Of a stretch of 64,000 nucleotides of DNA, positions 12,430-24,157 are shown piece after piece. Every line of letters starts with the position of its first letter. The first letter of the stretch is position 1. The notes beneath the pieces are model-generated. The model ran no database searches and was not told the origin of the DNA. It saw nothing but the letters and a program-made list of their open reading frames with translations. The DNA comes from Spinellus fusiger (Eukaryota > Mucoromycota > Mucoromycetes > Mucorales > Phycomycetaceae). The stretch covers positions 1 through 64,000 of the forward strand of contig JALLLS010000062.1 in the NCBI GenBank assembly GCA_025094145.1, written 5' to 3'. Made by a program: the position numbers and the translations under genes.

Positions 12430-13347
12430 TCACTCTGTCTTCTTCTTCTCAAATACTAATTTAATACTGGACCATCCAAATCCTGCCAGCACACCCACAG
12501 TATGTCCTAGATAAGTGGAGATAACACAGGAAATGGGCCATGCCTTGTGAATAGAAGACGCGTTCATTAGTATACATGGACTCAACAGACCATCTTCTCC
12601 TTCTCTTTCTCTTTCTCCTCTTTCTCCTCTCTCTCTCTCTCCTTCTCTCATCCCAACGCACCTGCCATTCTCTGTCCCAGTCCAATGGTAGAACAATCGC
12701 ACCGATCCATGCTCCTGACAATGTACAGATGGCTTGGGTATAGCCATAGATCTCAGGAGTAGTTGTGGGACTAACAAGACCCATCAATAACACGCCTACA
12801 CAAACAACGTACCAGTGCTGTAGTAACACCTTGGACCAGTTGGAGGACTGCTGAGGAGTCACAATGGCGGCAAATGTAGGCATAACACTCAGAATAGACA
12901 GATAGGCAGAGAATACAAGGGTGTTGTAGAATTTACTATGATACAATGTATGTTAGTAAATGAAATGACTCGTGGTGAAGGTGGTGGATAGGTACGCTAG
13001 AAGAGGAGCACCAAACAAGACAGTGAACATATGAAGAATAAGCGTAGTGAAGGCGGTTGTTACAAGAGCACAACCTGTAGTAGACTAGAACCATAATGAA
13101 TGGGAGAATGGGTAGTGCATTATCTCTACCCTCTTTTTCTTACCAGTGCCCCACCAAGAGAAGACCCTTTTAGATAGAGGGCAAGCAGCAGCAGGAGAGC
13201 ATGACCAAGTAGCAAGATGGGCACAGCTGTAGCAAGTGTTTCTACTGGCTCCTGCATGAGTTTAGTGTCTGGCCAGTGAAATGTGGCCATTGTATCTAAC
13301 AGAACACCGAGAAACGCCACTAAAGAATGAATCAACAGTGAATTCAT
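12430..13347 (-). CDS. gpi11: GPI ethanolamine-phosphate transferase subunit Gpi11 / PIG-F
   Basis: PIG-F/Gpi11 is the multi-spanning ER membrane partner that stabilises PIG-O/PIG-G type enzymes adding ethanolamine phosphate to GPI anchors. The best-fit splice model is exons 13347-13144, 13084 to about 12993, 12931 to about 12660 and 12544-12430. The product is hydrophobic, with about six membrane segments (MNSLLIHSLVAFLGVLLDT, PILLLGHALLLLLALYL, FTTLILHMFTVLFGAPLLA, SAYLSILSVMPTF, VVCVGVLLMGLV). The family-defining block ICTLSGAWIGAIVLPLDWDR is followed across an intron by the conserved WPISC motif. It ends in a lysine-rich tail (FEKKKTE), plausibly a dilysine-type ER retrieval signal; that role is inference. 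The third intron contains CT-rich low-complexity DNA. Confidence 0.88.
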
Positions 13348-14806
13348 CAGGTGTATCGATAGAAAAGAGTGTGTTGCTTGACTTGTGTGCTTGTCTTTGG
13401 GTGTTCTTTCTATGACTTGCGACCAACAATAAAGACAGTCACCCGGGCCATGTGTTTTTAGTTATGAGCATATGTATCCTATGTTCATAGGTTCGTGTTA
13501 TAGACCATAACCATAAAAAGATATTATAGCTATTGAATGGAATTATACTGTAGGATGATTGGATAAGAAGTGTGCTTTTTAGCAATACATCTACACGCTA
13601 TATTCTACAGTTATCGGATAATCACCTGCCATAAATGGAGACGTGGATCATCCCTCTCAATAGAGACACAGACCACTTGAAGGGACCACACAATAGTAGA
13701 AGGGTTAATAGCAAGACGTATCTCTAAAGGATAATTCATTAACAAGGGCTCTTTATTAGTGAGTAGTAGATAATATCAATGATAAAAGTATAAAACATGT
13801 ACAGAGGAGTAAACAAAGTCTAATATTTGCTTTTTGAACTGTCCAGGATTCCTCTTTAGTGAAAGCCAAAGACGACACAGTCAACAGTTATTTATAAGAG
13901 AAACAAACACAACTGTGTCTGAATAGTAAAAGGCAAAGGGGGTGGGCTTGATATAGATAAAATTATATCTTTTTTTCTTTCTTTCTTTCTTTCTTTCACA
14001 GCCATGTTTGCTCTTCTGTTTGAGTATATTTACCTAGTGTCTATGGTGTGTGTGTGTCTATCCAATGCCTTATGTAGGGGTATTTGAGATTATGCTGCCT
14101 CTGCCTCTAGCTTTGCATGTGAAGAATCCACTTTTATTCTTAAGCTAAAAGAACAACAGAACTCCTCCAAAAAAAGAGAGTCAAGTCTGCTAGTGATGGA
14201 GGTGAGATGGACTATTATTGAACAAAGGCCCGGCTCTTTTCCTTTTATTCTATAGAGCATGCACTCTATAATACTGTTTCCTATGAAGAACACGGGATAC
14301 ATAGCACAGTCAATGGATACAATTTCATATGAAAAGAGTCCTATAGGTAATACCTACCCTTTCCCGACAGACCACACACCAGGAAAATAGTATTGCATAA
14401 ATATGTACTGTCAGCAGGAATAGTCTCCCTGGTCCCACCTCTGTTTAAGTACCAGAACGCCTTGTGATTCCAAATATCACTAGAAAACCTACACAAATGT
14501 TATTGATTTAAACCTCACTTATAGTGTCTGTGTGTGTGTGTGTGTTGTGAATATTCTCATACATTTATGCCGTTGTCATGGAAGCACCAGGACAGTGACC
14601 AAGTACCACAACCCCTTGAATTCTTCTTCATTCTACCCATTCCATCTACAGTTCAATCGGCGCTACAGCCCAGGCTCGTCTTTACAAAGTGCCAGTGAAA
14701 AGAAAGAAAGAAAGAATAAATAAATAAATAAATAAATAAAACACCATCCTTTTTTTTTCTTCTGTTTATTATTACTATTATTATATCTCCCCACTCTTAA
14801 CTCATC
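13348..14806. other. Intergenic between gpi11 and the ACAD gene
   Basis: No convincing gene. It contains the 250-bp dispersed repeat at 13636-13885, a (ttct)n run at 13975-13997, a GT run at 14526-14544 and a (aata)n run at 14716-14740. The 14,700-14,806 stretch is presumably the ACAD promoter. Confidence 0.5.
13636..13885. repeat. Dispersed repeat related to palindrome arms
   Basis: This segment aligns collinearly by eye with 58562-58810 and with its mirror at about 60739-60987. Shared blocks include gggaccacacaatag, agaagggttaatagcaag, ggagtaaacaaagtctaa-like and gaagccaaagac. I estimate about 75-80% identity. No coding potential was seen and its class is unknown. Confidence 0.75.
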
Positions 14807-16936
14807 ATGTCCTTGAAGCAATTTACACGCCAACAGGTTGGCCAACATACAGGAGAGAATGATCTCTGGATTATCATTGACGCCAGTGTCTATGATATGA
14901 GCAAATTCATTCATTTCCACCCTGGAGGTGCTTCTCCTCTTCTTGAATATGCTGGAAAAGACGCCACAGAGGACTTTTATGGTCTTCATCGTCAAGAAGT
15001 GCTTGAAAAATACTCAAAATACAAGATTGGTACCATTGCCAATGAAAAACCCAAGATAACCATGCATCAACATGGAGATTTCTCAAAAGTACCTTATGCT
15101 GAACCCAGTGCTTGGATGGGTTTCAAATCTCCTTATTTTAAGTAAGTCTTTTTTCCCCCTTCTCTCTAGCAAGCAGCAGCAGCAGCAGCAGCAGCAAAAG
15201 TGGCAAGAACGCAGATGGATCTATAGAAGAAGAAGAAAAAAAGACATAAACATACACTTACTGTTGATGATAATGACTAGGGAGACTCACTATAAATTCC
15301 GTGCTGCTCTTCGTGTTATTTCGGATGAACTGGGACCCGACATGCGCCACTTTGAAGAGACAGGAAAAAAGCCCACCGAGGAATTTATGCAGAAACTCGG
15401 ATCCTATGGCATTCTTGCTGCTAGTTTGGGCCATGGTCCTTGGTTAAAGAACTACACTCTTCCTGGGGGTGTCCGTCCCGAGGAGTTTGACTACTTTCAT
15501 GAAATGATTCTTCATGAGGAACTGTCTCGCTGGGGAACTCGTGGTACAGGAGATGGTGTGATGGGTGGTATGGTGATTTCCATCCCAACTGTCTTTAACT
15601 TTGGATCTGCTGCCATGAAAGCAAAGGTAGAGTTGTATCCCAGTAAGAAGCATGAGGATGGATGGAGGTAGCTCATACCTTCTTCTTTATTACTATTGGG
15701 GAAATTAGATTGGACCTGAGGTGCTTTCAGGAAAGAAGCGCATTTGTCTGGCTATTACTGAGCCTTATGCTGGTTCAGATGTCTCAAAGATCAGAGCCAC
15801 TGCTAAAAAGACAGCCGATGGAAAGCATTATATGTAGGCCCCCTCCTTTTCTTTTCTAGACAGAGCCTACCCAACTCACCCCTACCCTTCTACTAGTGTC
15901 AATGGTGTTAAAAAGTGGATTACTTCTGGTGAGTGCTCCATCTAGCCCTGACTGCAAGTGGCATCAGCAGCGACTAACTCTCCATGCACAGGACACTGGG
16001 CTGACTATTTCTCTGTGGCTGTACAGACAGACAAGGGAATTTCCATGCTGCTTATTGAAAGAGGAGAGGGAGTAGAGACCAAACTCATCAAGACTGCTTA
16101 CAGCTCTTCTGCTGGTACTGCCTATGTCACTTTTGAAGACGTAAGAACAAAAAGAGATCCATGCTTGGAGTTAACAGACTCATTGTACAGGTGAAAGTGC
16201 CAGTGGAAAACTTACTGGGCAAGGAGAATCATGGCTTTTTGGTTGTTTTGTCCAACTTCAACCATGAGCGCTGGACTATGCTGTTGAACGCTTGTATGAC
16301 TGCACGCATTGTTATTGAAGAATGCTTCAAGTGGGCTCATCAGAGAAAAGTGTTTGGTAAACGACTGATTGATGAGCCTGTGATCCGCAATAAACTTGCC
16401 TCCATGGTAAATACATATATATATATATATATATAAAACACAAGAACCTTTACTGATTATTTCTAGATTGCACAAACGGAGAGTCTGCAGAGTTGGGTTG
16501 AGAATCTTACTTATCAGATGTGTCATATGGACTACAATGAGCAATCTGATAAGCTTGCAGGTCCCATTGCTCTTTGTAAATACCAGTCTACACGTGTGCT
16601 TCATAATGTGGCTGATGATGCCTGCCAAATCTTTGGGTAAGACACTGGTACAAGTGAATCTATCAATGGAACACTCTATGATATTTATGTGTTTATTTAT
16701 GTGTTTATGTTTTTGTTAGAGGTCGTGCCCTAACACAAACAGGCATGGGAAGAGCCGTTGAGATGATACAAAGAACCTACAAATTCAATGCAAGTATTAG
16801 TATTTCATAAAATGAAACAGTTGTACTAAAAGAACATAATCATCTACAGGCTATTCTTGGTGGTTCTGAAGAGGTTCTGGCTGATTTAGGTGTTCGTCAA
16901 GCCATGAAGAAGTTCCCCACCGATGCCAGACTTTAA
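14807..16936 (+). CDS. Acyl-CoA dehydrogenase with N-terminal cytochrome b5 domain
   Basis: A flavoprotein dehydrogenase of the ACAD superfamily, fused behind a b5 haem domain. The first exon (14807-15141) encodes the b5 fold with the haem-ligand motif FIHFHPGG and the second ligand region DFYGLHR. After an intron containing a CAG-repeat tract (15174-15197), the ACAD part starts KETHYKFRAALRVISDE and shows EFDYFHEMILHEELSRWG, the CoA/FAD-binding LAITEPYAGSDVSKIRATA, VNGVKKWITSG, the conserved FEDVKVPVENLLG and GFLVVLSNFNHERW, then VFGKRLIDEPVIRNKLA, DDACQIFGGRALTQTGMG and RTYKFNAILGGSEEVLADLG. The stop is at 16934-16936. At least eight exons, with in-phase short introns. The substrate cannot be read from sequence. 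The fusion architecture is known in fungi. Confidence 0.92.
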
Positions 16937-17221
16937 CTGTATTTATACAGAACAGCCTATTAGAGAGACAAAAGGGAGCCTATAGCATATCACACCTGCA
17001 TGTTGTGTTGAGTAAGAAAAAGAAAAAGAAAAGACAAGGAAATAAACCTGTCTTAAGCTGACATAAAATACAATCACTTTAACCCATCTTCTAAACTAAA
17101 GGGAGTTGATCTTTATTGATTGTAAGGGTGTTAAATGAGAAGGGTTCTTCTTTCTGTATTATCATTTTAAATTATACAACGGCAGTGGATATGAAAAAGA
17201 AAATAAGAAAAAGAAAAAGGT

Positions 17222-20200
17222 CTAGACTACATGTGCATTCTTTTTGCTTAACTGTTGGTGGAGGCGAGCGACCTTTTCTTTTAATAATTCAGAACCCAAA
17301 GCAGCAACCTTGGAATATAGACGTAGACGTACGGGAAACAAGAGGCAGAATGAGATTCAGATTACACATATTATGGAAATAATATACCTTTGGGGATAGT
17401 TGATGGCAAATAAAAAGAGCTTCTTCTGTATTACTTGGGTCTTGTTGAACTAATGCCTCGGCTAATTTGATAGCTGATGTATAGTAAAGCTGAGCACTAT
17501 GGCATTTCTTGGATAGATCCAGTGCTTTTCTTAATAGATCAATCGCACTAGAAGTAGCATCAATGTCCTTAAAAAAAGAAGGTAAATGAGTATGAGATGT
17601 ATTCTCTATCTACATGTGTGTTGTAAGATTCTATTACCAATTTCAATTGTGCTCTTGCAAGGAAGTTTACCACAAGATGTAAAGGCAGATCCTTGTTTTT
17701 AAGGTCTCTATAGATTTGTTCTAATACTATCCTACACTAGAAAATAGTAAATTAAATTCAATGCATAGAACAGTATCTATTTACCTGTTCCAGATTCTCA
17801 TCCTTGTACATTTGTATGGCATGTTGATATGGATTCTCTCCTTCACTATGATAAATACTTGTACTGTGAAATGTAAGGCCTGATAAGATGGCTTCAAAAT
17901 CAATCAAAGACGATGCACTAAAAAAGTCCTATAAGAATCACAAGCTAAAACTATGTAGACATGTAGATATATATTGCGTAGGCCATAAAAGCAAAGATGA
18001 AAAGACTTACTGTGATGGGTCAGTATAGCTCCCTAATCTTGACTTTATCTGCTTCCATTCTTTCATTCTAAAGGACTGCTCAGGATACTCTGTTTGGAAT
18101 TGAGACAATAGTTCATTGGCCTTTTGGTCTTCTCCTTTAGCTAAAAACTGAGGTGTATCCCATCGCATATGTCAGTCATAGCATGGATAGAGATCTATGT
18201 ACCGTTTCAGCTGCATAAATACATGTATTTCTAATGTTCTCAATGGTTTGGATGGAGTTTTGTCGAGTATGAAGAGCCAAGTTCAAGTAGTTGTCTGCCA
18301 AAGTACCCACCCCTTGTACAGAACAATAACATGGAATATACTGTTACCTATAGAATAGCAATATTGACACAACTCTTACCATAATGTCTCCATAACGAAG
18401 AAGCAGTCAAGTTTTGAAGAGTGTTCAGGCACTGAACATCATTGACTGTCTCTCTAACAAAACTCTTAAAGAGCCTTTCAAATACACATGTGGAGCCTTT
18501 CCCCTATACTCTCTGCATTAGTTCGTGTTTTCTTCTTCTGCTTCTATTGAGCCCAATGTCCTGCCCTACATGTAAAAGAGCACGTTGGATCCAGACAAGA
18601 TCGTATAGATTTCGGTGATAAGATACATTGAAAATATTTTCCCCCTCTTCATTTTCAGCAAAGAGTTGAAGAGTATCATTAGCATGAAAATTAAACTCTT
18701 CAATAGAGTATAGCCACCTAAACATAGGCAATCTAAGTACCTATAGGCTATGCTTTAATGCTTACCCTTGAGCTTCATTGAATCCAAACCGATCGCCTGC
18801 TTTGTGGGCTAATAAAAGAGCAGACTTGAAGCTCTAATAAGATGGGAGCGCATAAGTACCAAGCATGCCTATCTACACATGTACTCTACTTCTTACTTGT
18901 TTTGCTTCCTTCCATTGATCAAGTCTAGCATGGAAAATACCAAGTTGTATCATGGCATAGGAATCTTGTTGACTAGCAACACAGTACATATTTATTCAAT
19001 GCTATAAAGTAGAGGATCCAAGTACCTTTCTGTCAGGCAGAGATTTACATTGGCAGATTGATTAAATGCCTGGAGAGAGCTCTTACATTCCTTTGCTTGT
19101 GCTGAATTCAAGGCACTTTTTTTGTCATATATAAATATGTATTAAAATTAATACACAACATGAGTCGAATAGAAAGAGAGCTCTGGGACATTGGAGTCAT
19201 TTTGTGTTGGACTTACTGCAACTGTTCTACCTCTTTGATCTCAGGGGTGTGTCTTTGAAGGAAATAAATGTAGTTGGATAGTACTTTGGGTGAATAATCA
19301 CCTTTACCAATGGCTAATGGATATCCACCAAGTAGAAGAAAGAGAATAAGTCAAACAGGGTTGAGTTGTAAGAATGACCCACTTGTAATCTTCTCTTGTT
19401 CTTTTCTTAGGAAGTTGATAACAAGATCATCACATAACCATTCCAATGCTATGGGTCTTTAGTCATTGGACAGTCCATGGCATCTTATTACCTGTCTCCC
19501 GTTCAATAGATGCGTTGGAGTGTACCAAACCCTTTGGATCCGTGTGCTTGACCCACTTTTCTTTTTGTAAAAGATCTTTCTCTACCAAGAGCTCAAGGCT
19601 TTGATTATGGGCATTTGGACTGATATAAGATTGTAACATGGCAAATAATTCTGATACTTGTTCAAAGCCGTAGTATTCAAAAGCAACAAGACATCGACGT
19701 ATATACACTCCAAAGGGACTCTCCTTGTTCTTAGCAAGATGAGTGATGGCCATTCATATACCACTCTACTTACCAATGGCATGTATTCCTGGTGAACACA
19801 CTAAACACAAGTATTAATGTATTTAATATCTTCATCTATCCACAAGAAAGAAAGAAAGAAAGAAATATAGCTACACTGTTGTCTTTTGCCAATAGATCTT
19901 TCATTTCTACACATGAACAATACTTGTCAGTGTCGACTCATGACAATGATTCTTTTCCATGGACACACCTCGTAGTGCTTTGTTCATATCGTAAGCATAC
20001 TGTAGACTATCTAGCTAAGGTCCGTGAGCAGAGACAAAATAAATAAATAGAACAGGGAGTTATGAATGAGGGTACTCGCAAGAACCATGTGTATTATGCT
20101 TAGACTTGCCTGTTCTCTCATGACCATAACGACAGAGTCCTCATTTCCCGAAACAGTCTCCATGTCAATATCAACTTCAGAAATCAATGTCTCTACTACA

Positions 20201-20412
20201 CGACAAAAGGAAGGCTCCTCACACTGCTCATTGTTCTACAGCACTGTCAACCCATGTTATTTGTGTAGGTAGATTACCAGTGTTGCCTCGAGAAGATAAC
20301 TTGACAGGAGTATCATGGCATGAGGTGGAAGCGCATAACAGCACATGACTCTTATTAATACAAGAAGAAGAATCTTGTAGGGTGTGAGGTAGGCTGTGCG
20401 TATCAATCCCAT
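17222..20412 (-). CDS. apc5: Anaphase-promoting complex subunit 5
   Basis: Apc5 is a TPR scaffold subunit of the APC/C ubiquitin ligase platform. The start at 20412 gives MGLIRTAYLTPYKILLLVLI, matching the family's N-terminal TPYKI...LVLL block. Middle exons encode PFGVYIRRCLVAFEYYGFEQ, then AKECKSSLQAFNQSANVNLCL, QDSYAMIQLGIFHARLDQWKEA, FKSALLLAHKAGDRFGFNEA and WLYSIEEFNFHANDTL, i.e. the TPR helices including the NLA..H-type repeat region. The C-terminal TPR exons include KKCHSAQLYYTSAIKLAEAL, and the last exon (about 17313-17222) ends KKNAHVV-stop. About fifteen exons. The intron between exons 2 and 3 appears to be GC-AG. The model around 19740-20060 (exons 3-5) is inferred from phase only and is the least certain part. 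Confidence 0.85.
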
Positions 20413-20609
20413 GTCAGTTCTACACCACTAAGAAACAGGCGTAGTCAGTGGGCTTGTGGAAATAGACAGAGACAAGAGACGCAGCTCTTTGTTTCTTATA
20501 GTGGTAGAATGGCACAATCAGCACAAAAGGACTGTATTTGGCTGTAAAGAACAAGTCACTTGCAGTACAGGCACTTTTTTTTTTTTTTTTTCATTTACAA
20601 GGAAATACA

Positions 20610-21752
20610 TTATTTATTAGATGTGGTTCTAGGCTTTTTTGGCTCTTTTTGGTCTTGCTCTTCTGGAGCAGATCTCTTCAGACCTTTCATCTTTCGTGTT
20701 TGGAGTTTGGAAATGTCCTGATCTCCCACGTGAATACGGGCATAAGTATCGCCCATCTCATCTACATTGACGTTCTTTATCTTTTTATGCTACAGACTGT
20801 ATTAGTGGCGGTTCTTTTCTCTACCGTGAAGGAACTTACTTTGATTTCCTTTGGCACCTTTAGAGCAGCACTCCACAGATCTTCCTTGGGGCCTGATGTA
20901 CGACGAATGGTAAAGTCAAACATTGGGCCCATCTCTTGGAGTTCTACACGGGGGGTTTTGGATCCACTCTTCTTCATTTGAATAGTGTGGGTTCTGAAGA
21001 TGATCTTGTTTTCTGTGGTGGCCGTCAGACTGATCACGTATTCTAAACCGTTCAAGTTGACAGCGTCTGTTTCATCACCATTAAAGAAGTCCAAGAAGTA
21101 GTTTTTGATGTGCTTGTAGGTGGCATCGTTATCAAATTGTTCACCATTAAATACCAATACAGGCTTCATACCAACAGCACATTTGGGATGCTATCAACAC
21201 ACACACACACATAAGAAAAAGAAAGAAAAAGAAAGGTCCATCTCTCTCATCACAACAACATGAACACGCTTGAATTTACCTTGATCTCACCCATGGACAC
21301 TGCCTTGTCAATACCCAATTCAAACATTTGAAGCACTTGGTTATCGAATGTACGGATAAATGTCATATTGTGGGGTCTTTTCTTCAAGTGAGTTCCAACC
21401 ACCATCAAAGAGGCATCGTTTTTAGTCGAGAAGAACTGGATCTTTTCCTCATCCTCAAAAGGCTTAATCTCGTTCTTTTTTCCAAAATATACACAGTTTG
21501 GGCGTTTAAGTGCGTACTAATACAACAGTAAGTACATGCCACAGTCTTGTTTCTTCGCTTACAAGATCTTTGAGTGCATCATTGACAGTTTGACTGGTGG
21601 TAGATCCTCTTACAAACAGTGTAGTCTTGGGGTTTTCAATTACTTTTGCTTCTCTGTTCTTTAAGAAACGCTTGGCACGAGCATTCTTTGGTTTGCTGGT
21701 GGTGTGAGTCCATGTTCGGCTGATGGAGTGAACCTTACATATTTCTGAGCAT
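20610..21752 (-). CDS. rpf2: Ribosome production factor 2 (Brix domain)
   Basis: Rpf2 is a Brix-domain protein that, with Rrs1, loads the 5S RNP onto pre-60S particles in the nucleolus. The predicted start at 21752 uses a 14-nt first exon, then a 43-nt intron, giving MLRNI joined to KPKNARAKRFLKNREAKVIE; this closely parallels the Rpf2 N-terminus. Next come TTLFVRGSTTSQTVNDALKDL, a middle exon on 21470-21280, and the Brix core KPVLVFNGEQF, HIKNYFLDFFNGDE, LNGLEYVISLTATTEN and PRVELQEMGPMFDFTIRR. The C-terminus carries the conserved MGDTYARIHVGDQDISKLQ followed by TRKMKGLKR and a basic tail (stop 20610-20612). Confidence 0.93.
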
Positions 21753-23634
21753 GATCGTAGATGCACTGACAAGTGAATAGGAACGGCAAAGCTTTTTTTT
21801 TTTTTTTTCAATCCTTTACTTGGAAAATGATTGTCACAAAGCAGTGACAGATATCTAGGAACATTATTTTTTCCTGTCCAATCATTAAGAAAGGGTGGAT
21901 TTGAACAGGCCTTGTCTGTGTTTTTACATAAAAAGGCATGGAAAGTAGAGACTGGACTGGACTGGACTGAAGAGTGTATTAAGCATGTAAATAAGGTATG
22001 ACGATGGATTAATAAATAGAAGAATTGAGTGTATTCAACAGAGAAGACTATTGGTTAGAATAATCATAGACTCTACATTAAGATAACAATCTATGTAATG
22101 CCATCTATGCACAGACGTAAAATAGTCCTTCACCCTCCATTGTTTGTTTTTATTTCTTGGTAGCACATAAGAACTCTCAAATAGCAATCATTATCTCTAA
22201 AGACAAGACTGTGTGGCTTCAAATGAAGTGTGTTTTTGTTTTTATACCCAGCCCTCTCTCTTCCCAAGAGTAATATTAGAAGCAACATTGCCTTGTCTGT
22301 AGAGATAATGATGGGCATGTAAAGGGCTTTATTGCCTTTATTAGTGAATGAAAATATATACGAAGAACACAATCCTATTGCATTCTTCTCTTTCTTCTTT
22401 TTATAGGGACTCATCTTGTAAATGTAAGAAAGTGTCTTTATTGAGCTACTGAGTGACAGTAAAAAGATCACTGCTAGGTTTATACACAAGCTTAGTTTGG
22501 ATCTATTGTGTGGTGTTGTGCAAGAGTCATTACCAGACAATGATAAATACCTCTCCTTGTCTTTACATCTTTACATAGAATAACAATAACCAATTCATCA
22601 AAAGATCAGGACAGTTTCTCCATACATTTATGAATAATAAAAAGTAACGGACCACAGGAATAGTGATAGTAATAGTAGTAGTAGTAGTGATAGTAATAAT
22701 AATAATAATAACACTAATAGTAACACTAATAATAATAATAATAACACTAATAGTAATAATAATAATAATAATAACACTAATAGTAATAATAATAATAATA
22801 ACACTAATAGTAATAATAATAATAACACTAATAATAATAATAATAATAACACTAATAATAATAATAATAACACTAATAATAATAATATCAGTAATAACAC
22901 TAATGTCAGTGATGGATGCGGATTAAGTTGTACCCATTTCCCATGCCACTCTACTATGCAGCACTACCCTACGATGCACCAGTATTAATACACACAATTA
23001 AATAGTATACATTCACAGTGACAATGTTCTAGTTTCAAGCTATTTTTATCATGTAGGCTTCATTTCCATGTCCAGATGGAAAGAATAAAGATACCTTCTT
23101 TCTTTATTCCAAGAACCCACACTGCCACAGCCCTACGAATAAGGAATAGGAGAAAGAAAATAAGGAATAGGAGGGATTGAGAATAACATAAAAAGAGTTC
23201 TAAAGGTAACAGTGATTTTTGTGTGCCACTCCACCTGTTGCTTTTCCTTACTATTACTATTCACTTATAAAGCGTAGTGGGGCTAATATGACCCAATAGA
23301 AACAGCTAGCCTTGTGAAAACAGTGGATTTGAATATCAAATAAGCTGGCCTATGATCAATGTGCTACACAATGCCACACCTTGATAGCACTGAGATCGCA
23401 TGGCCCTCTTTCTTAATTCATTATAGGCTAATGAGTTATTTTCCTCTCCATTGCTTCATGTCTGTTCCTCCAGGTGATTGGCTATTTTATTTATCCTACT
23501 CATGGCAAAAGTATCTATGTTTGGCCAGCAAATGACATATTCGGGTTGATTGTTTACCTGTCTTTCTCTTATTATTTCTATACATGGTCAGTGTATTTCT
23601 CATTTTCCATTTCTCTCTTTTATAGTTTATATTC

Positions 23635-23666
<32 letters not shown>

Positions 23667-24157
23667 GAACCGAGGCCCATGGAGCACACACAGCACAACA
23701 ACCTGCATTAGGCCCCATGTTCTAATTTTATGATATTACACTGCATGACATTGGACCTTAGACCCTAAAACACTGGCTGAATAAAATAAAATAAAATAAA
23801 AACCCACACTATCGTTGCACCCAATAAGCTATAGTAGGGAAAAATAGCACTTTATTATGAATGTTCTACACGCAATAAAAGATACATTACCAGAAAAGGA
23901 AAAGAAAAGATACAGAACATACACTGGTCTCTATGTTGGTTTTATATATATATAATATATAAATATATATAAATATCCATCTATCTATCTATCTATCCAT
24001 CTATCCATCTACCCACCTATCCGTCTATTTTGAGTGGATAAAGACAAGGCACCAGGCTTGGTCTATCCTTACAAAATAGAGAAAGAGAGAAAGAGAGAAA
24101 GAGAAAATAAGAATTAAAATAAGAATAAAGAATAAAGAATAAAGAATAAATAAAAAC
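21753..24157. other. Intergenic, microsatellite-rich
   Basis: No gene supported. A poly-A/T run just upstream of rpf2 (21793-21810), an imperfect trinucleotide array (22660-22890), (ctgt)n at 23636-23664 and tatc/catc repeats at 23970-24020. Long open frames here are produced by the repeats. Confidence 0.55.
22675..22895. repeat. Compound AAT / AATAACACT microsatellite
   Basis: Runs of aat punctuated by the recurring unit aacactaat at irregular spacing; a compound, higher-order simple repeat of about 220 bp. It leaves open frames of V/I/T or L/V on both strands, which are artefacts of the repeat. Confidence 0.9.

Noticed and set aside
21890..21915. Reverse-strand tRNA B-box-like string (ggatttgaacagg)
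   Set aside because: The terminal CC is not matched and no cloverleaf partner was found.
22628..22926. Long open frames on both strands (poly V/I/T and poly L/V)
   Set aside because: Entirely explained by the AAT/AATAACACT microsatellite.
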